From NCBI GenBank assembly GCA_903825065.1, contig CAIJZG010000161.1, positions 1 to 17,015 of the forward strand: a stretch of 17,015 bases of DNA, in the 5' to 3' direction. Shown piece after piece: positions 15,650 to 17,015 of the stretch (the first letter of the stretch is position 1; each line of letters opens with the position of its first letter). The position numbers and the translations under genes were made by a program. Under the pieces are notes generated by a model. That model was not told the origin of the DNA and searched no databases. It was given only the letters and a program-made list of their open reading frames with translations. The stretch is from an uncultured Bacteroidota bacterium. Lineage in GTDB: Bacteria > Bacteroidota > Bacteroidia > Chitinophagales > Chitinophagaceae.

Positions 15650-16030
15650 TTAAGATTGAAAATCTTTAAACCCGTCTTTAATTTGTTTTATTTGAAATAA
15701 AAGCTGCGCATCTAATAATTGCAATTTCTCTTTTAGCAAGTCAAATAATTCTTGCAATTTATCAAAATTCAATTCTTTAGCAGCTACTTCTACTTGGTTT
15801 AATAAAGATACTAATAATTCTGCTTTTAGCATCCCCAATGAACTTTTCAGTTTATGGGCCTTTTCAATGATGCCAGAAAGATCTCTTTCGAACATTAATT
15901 TTTCAAAATCAAGCAGGTATTTTGGGGACTCATCTAAATAAAATTCTAATACTTTTATAGTACTGTTCTGGCTTCCCATCTCATCTAATAGCACAGTATC
16001 GAATAAAATCTCTTCCCTTATATTGCTCAT
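15650..16030 (-). CDS. Histidine phosphotransfer (Hpt) domain protein
   Basis: The 126-residue all-helical protein carries the Hpt signature KAHKLKSSLGMLKA (57-70), with His59 as the phosphorylated residue, inside a predicted four-helix bundle. The N-terminal part (about 1-45) resembles that of stand-alone Hpt proteins, with FYLDESPKYLLDFEKL preceding the helix that bears the histidine. Hpt proteins pass phosphate between receiver domains, so a hybrid kinase with its own receiver should exist elsewhere in the genome. The response regulator gene begins 15 bases downstream, strongly suggesting cotranscription and partnership. The GH1 gene ends 51 bases upstream on the same strand. I see no convincing promoter in that gap. 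Confidence 0.9.
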   Translation of the reverse strand: MSNIREEILFDTVLLDEMGSQNSTIKVLEFYLDESPKYLLDFEKLMFERDLSGIIEKAHKLKSSLGMLKAELLVSLLNQVEVAAKELNFDKLQELFDLLKEKLQLLDAQLLFQIKQIKDGFKDFQS

Positions 16031-16081
16031 TTGCAGAAATTAGATGTATCAGTACAAGATACTTATTTCTACTTATATAAT

Positions 16082-17015
16082 TTAGGGAAGCTGATTCGCA
16101 AGGAGTTGCTTATACCATTTACCGGAGCTTTTTATAATTCTTTTCTGGGTGGCGAAATCAACATGTATTAGTCCAAACCTTGGATGAAAACCCTCTGCCC
16201 ATTCAAAATTGTCCATTAAAGTCCATACAAAATAACCCTTTACATTTACCCCTTCTTTTTGTGCTTGTAGTACTTGTGCAATATGATCCTGGAGGTATTG
16301 AAGCCGTTCCATGTCATTAACTTCATTATCAACTACTTGATCGGCAAATGCCGCGCCATTTTCTGTTACTAATATCTCTTTAATGGAAGAATAGGTATTT
16401 AATCTTTTTAATGCCTTATATATACTTGGAGGGTAAACTTCCCAATTCATTAGTGTATGCTCAACCTTTCGCTTATTTGCCTTTACAATTTTTGCCTGAA
16501 TAAATGGCATCAAAGGAGCATAACAAACTTTCTCTCTGGTATAATTTTGAAGACCAATGAAGTCCATCTCAAAGGCTAGTTTTTGCTCATCACCCTCAAG
16601 CATAAAACGTTCAATTTTTTGTAGGATCTTTAAATCTTTGGTAGGGTAACCCATTCCCAATAAAGGTTCCAGAAAAAGTCTGTTAAGAAGTGCATCTACT
16701 TTTACTGCAGCCCTCCTATCCTTTTCATGATTTTCTCTTAGTGGATCAATATCTGAATATGAAAAAGTGGTGCCTATCCTATAATCTGAATGAAGAGATC
16801 GTAAGATCCTACCTCCTTCAGCTTGACACATTGCAGCATGATGTGCAGCTGCAAGAAAACTACTTAACCCAACTTTCCCAGGCGCATGTACACCCAGAAA
16901 ATAGCCTGCCCCGGTAAATACCATCGGTTCATTTAAAACCATCCAATGCTTTACCATTGGGATTTGCCTGAATCGTTGCAAAAAAAAGGTGGCTGGACGA
17001 ATAGAGAAGTGATTA
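16082..17015 (-). CDS. Family GH1 beta-glycosidase (partial, 5' end outside window)
   Basis: The frame is open from the right edge to the stop at 16082, giving 311 codons; about 130 N-terminal residues of a usual 440-450 lie outside. In-frame TTG and ATG codons near the edge are internal, because the GH1 core continues upstream of them. Seen: VKHWMVLNEP with the acid/base Glu (codon 16928-16930), IGLQNYTRE (equivalent to GxNYYT/S, substrate-contacting Tyr), ILVTENGAAF with the nucleophile Glu (codon 16361-16363), and the sugar-site segment FVWTLMDNFEWAEGFHPRFG. Both catalytic residues are present, so a retaining beta-glucosidase or beta-galactosidase-like activity is expected. Whether a signal peptide exists cannot be seen. 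It lies 51 bases upstream of the Hpt gene on the same strand and may share its transcript, which would tie sugar cleavage to the polysaccharide locus. Confidence 0.93.
   Translation of the reverse strand, partial: NHFSIRPATFFLQRFRQIPMVKHWMVLNEPMVFTGAGYFLGVHAPGKVGLSSFLAAAHHAAMCQAEGGRILRSLHSDYRIGTTFSYSDIDPLRENHEKDRRAAVKVDALLNRLFLEPLLGMGYPTKDLKILQKIERFMLEGDEQKLAFEMDFIGLQNYTREKVCYAPLMPFIQAKIVKANKRKVEHTLMNWEVYPPSIYKALKRLNTYSSIKEILVTENGAAFADQVVDNEVNDMERLQYLQDHIAQVLQAQKEGVNVKGYFVWTLMDNFEWAEGFHPRFGLIHVDFATQKRIIKSSGKWYKQLLANQLP

Noticed and set aside
16690..16917. Plus-strand open frame of 75 codons near the right edge
   Set aside because: Antisense inside the GH1 gene, with no supporting pattern.

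Overview
The window looks like chromosomal DNA of a Bacteroidota bacterium, most likely of the Chitinophagaceae/Sphingobacteriia type. The base composition is AT-rich, Shine-Dalgarno sequences are weak or absent, several sites fit the Bacteroidota promoter pattern (TTTG, about 21 bases, TAnnTTTG), a DUF4834-type small membrane protein is present, and NusA and IF2 have Bacteroidota-style architectures. Genus assignment is inference.

Left part (1-1970): the start of a cyclophilin gene runs leftward out of the window. Divergent from it lie a class I methyltransferase gene with no ATG start and a HAD-family phosphatase gene, probably one transcription unit. The HAD gene converges on a small DUF4834-like membrane protein gene.

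Central part (1971-8625): the conserved rimP-nusA-infB cluster (ribosome maturation, transcription elongation/termination, translation initiation). It has a near-perfect promoter, followed within about 20 bases by a perfect 12-bp hairpin with an imperfect T tract, lying before rimP. This looks like a leader attenuator and could be how NusA controls its own operon. infB ends in a clear intrinsic terminator. A SurA-like periplasmic chaperone/peptidyl-prolyl isomerase gene follows. It ends in a long bidirectional terminator shared with a convergent PhnA/YjdM-type zinc-ribbon gene.

Right part (9211-17015), accessory and visibly more AT-rich: a membrane-anchored HEAT-like protein gene overlaps by four bases (ATGA) a 1196-residue gene. 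That product fuses a processive family-2 glycosyltransferase to a membrane-embedded, LtaS-like (sulfatase-fold) phosphotransferase. Converging on it, with the coding ends overlapping by 16 bp, is a leftward cluster: a GH1 beta-glycosidase (5' end outside the window), a histidine phosphotransfer protein, a single-domain response regulator and a single-pass membrane protein of no family I recognise.

My reading is that the right part encodes an envelope or extracellular polysaccharide system. The fusion protein would polymerise and export the chain and add a phospho-substituent. The HEAT protein would scaffold it, the unknown membrane protein would act at the outer face of the membrane, and the Hpt/REC pair would control output. 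The fusion, the unknown protein and the coupled signalling genes are the best candidates here for something undescribed. There is no tRNA, rRNA, CRISPR array or insertion sequence that I can see, and no gene-free stretch longer than about 250 bases.
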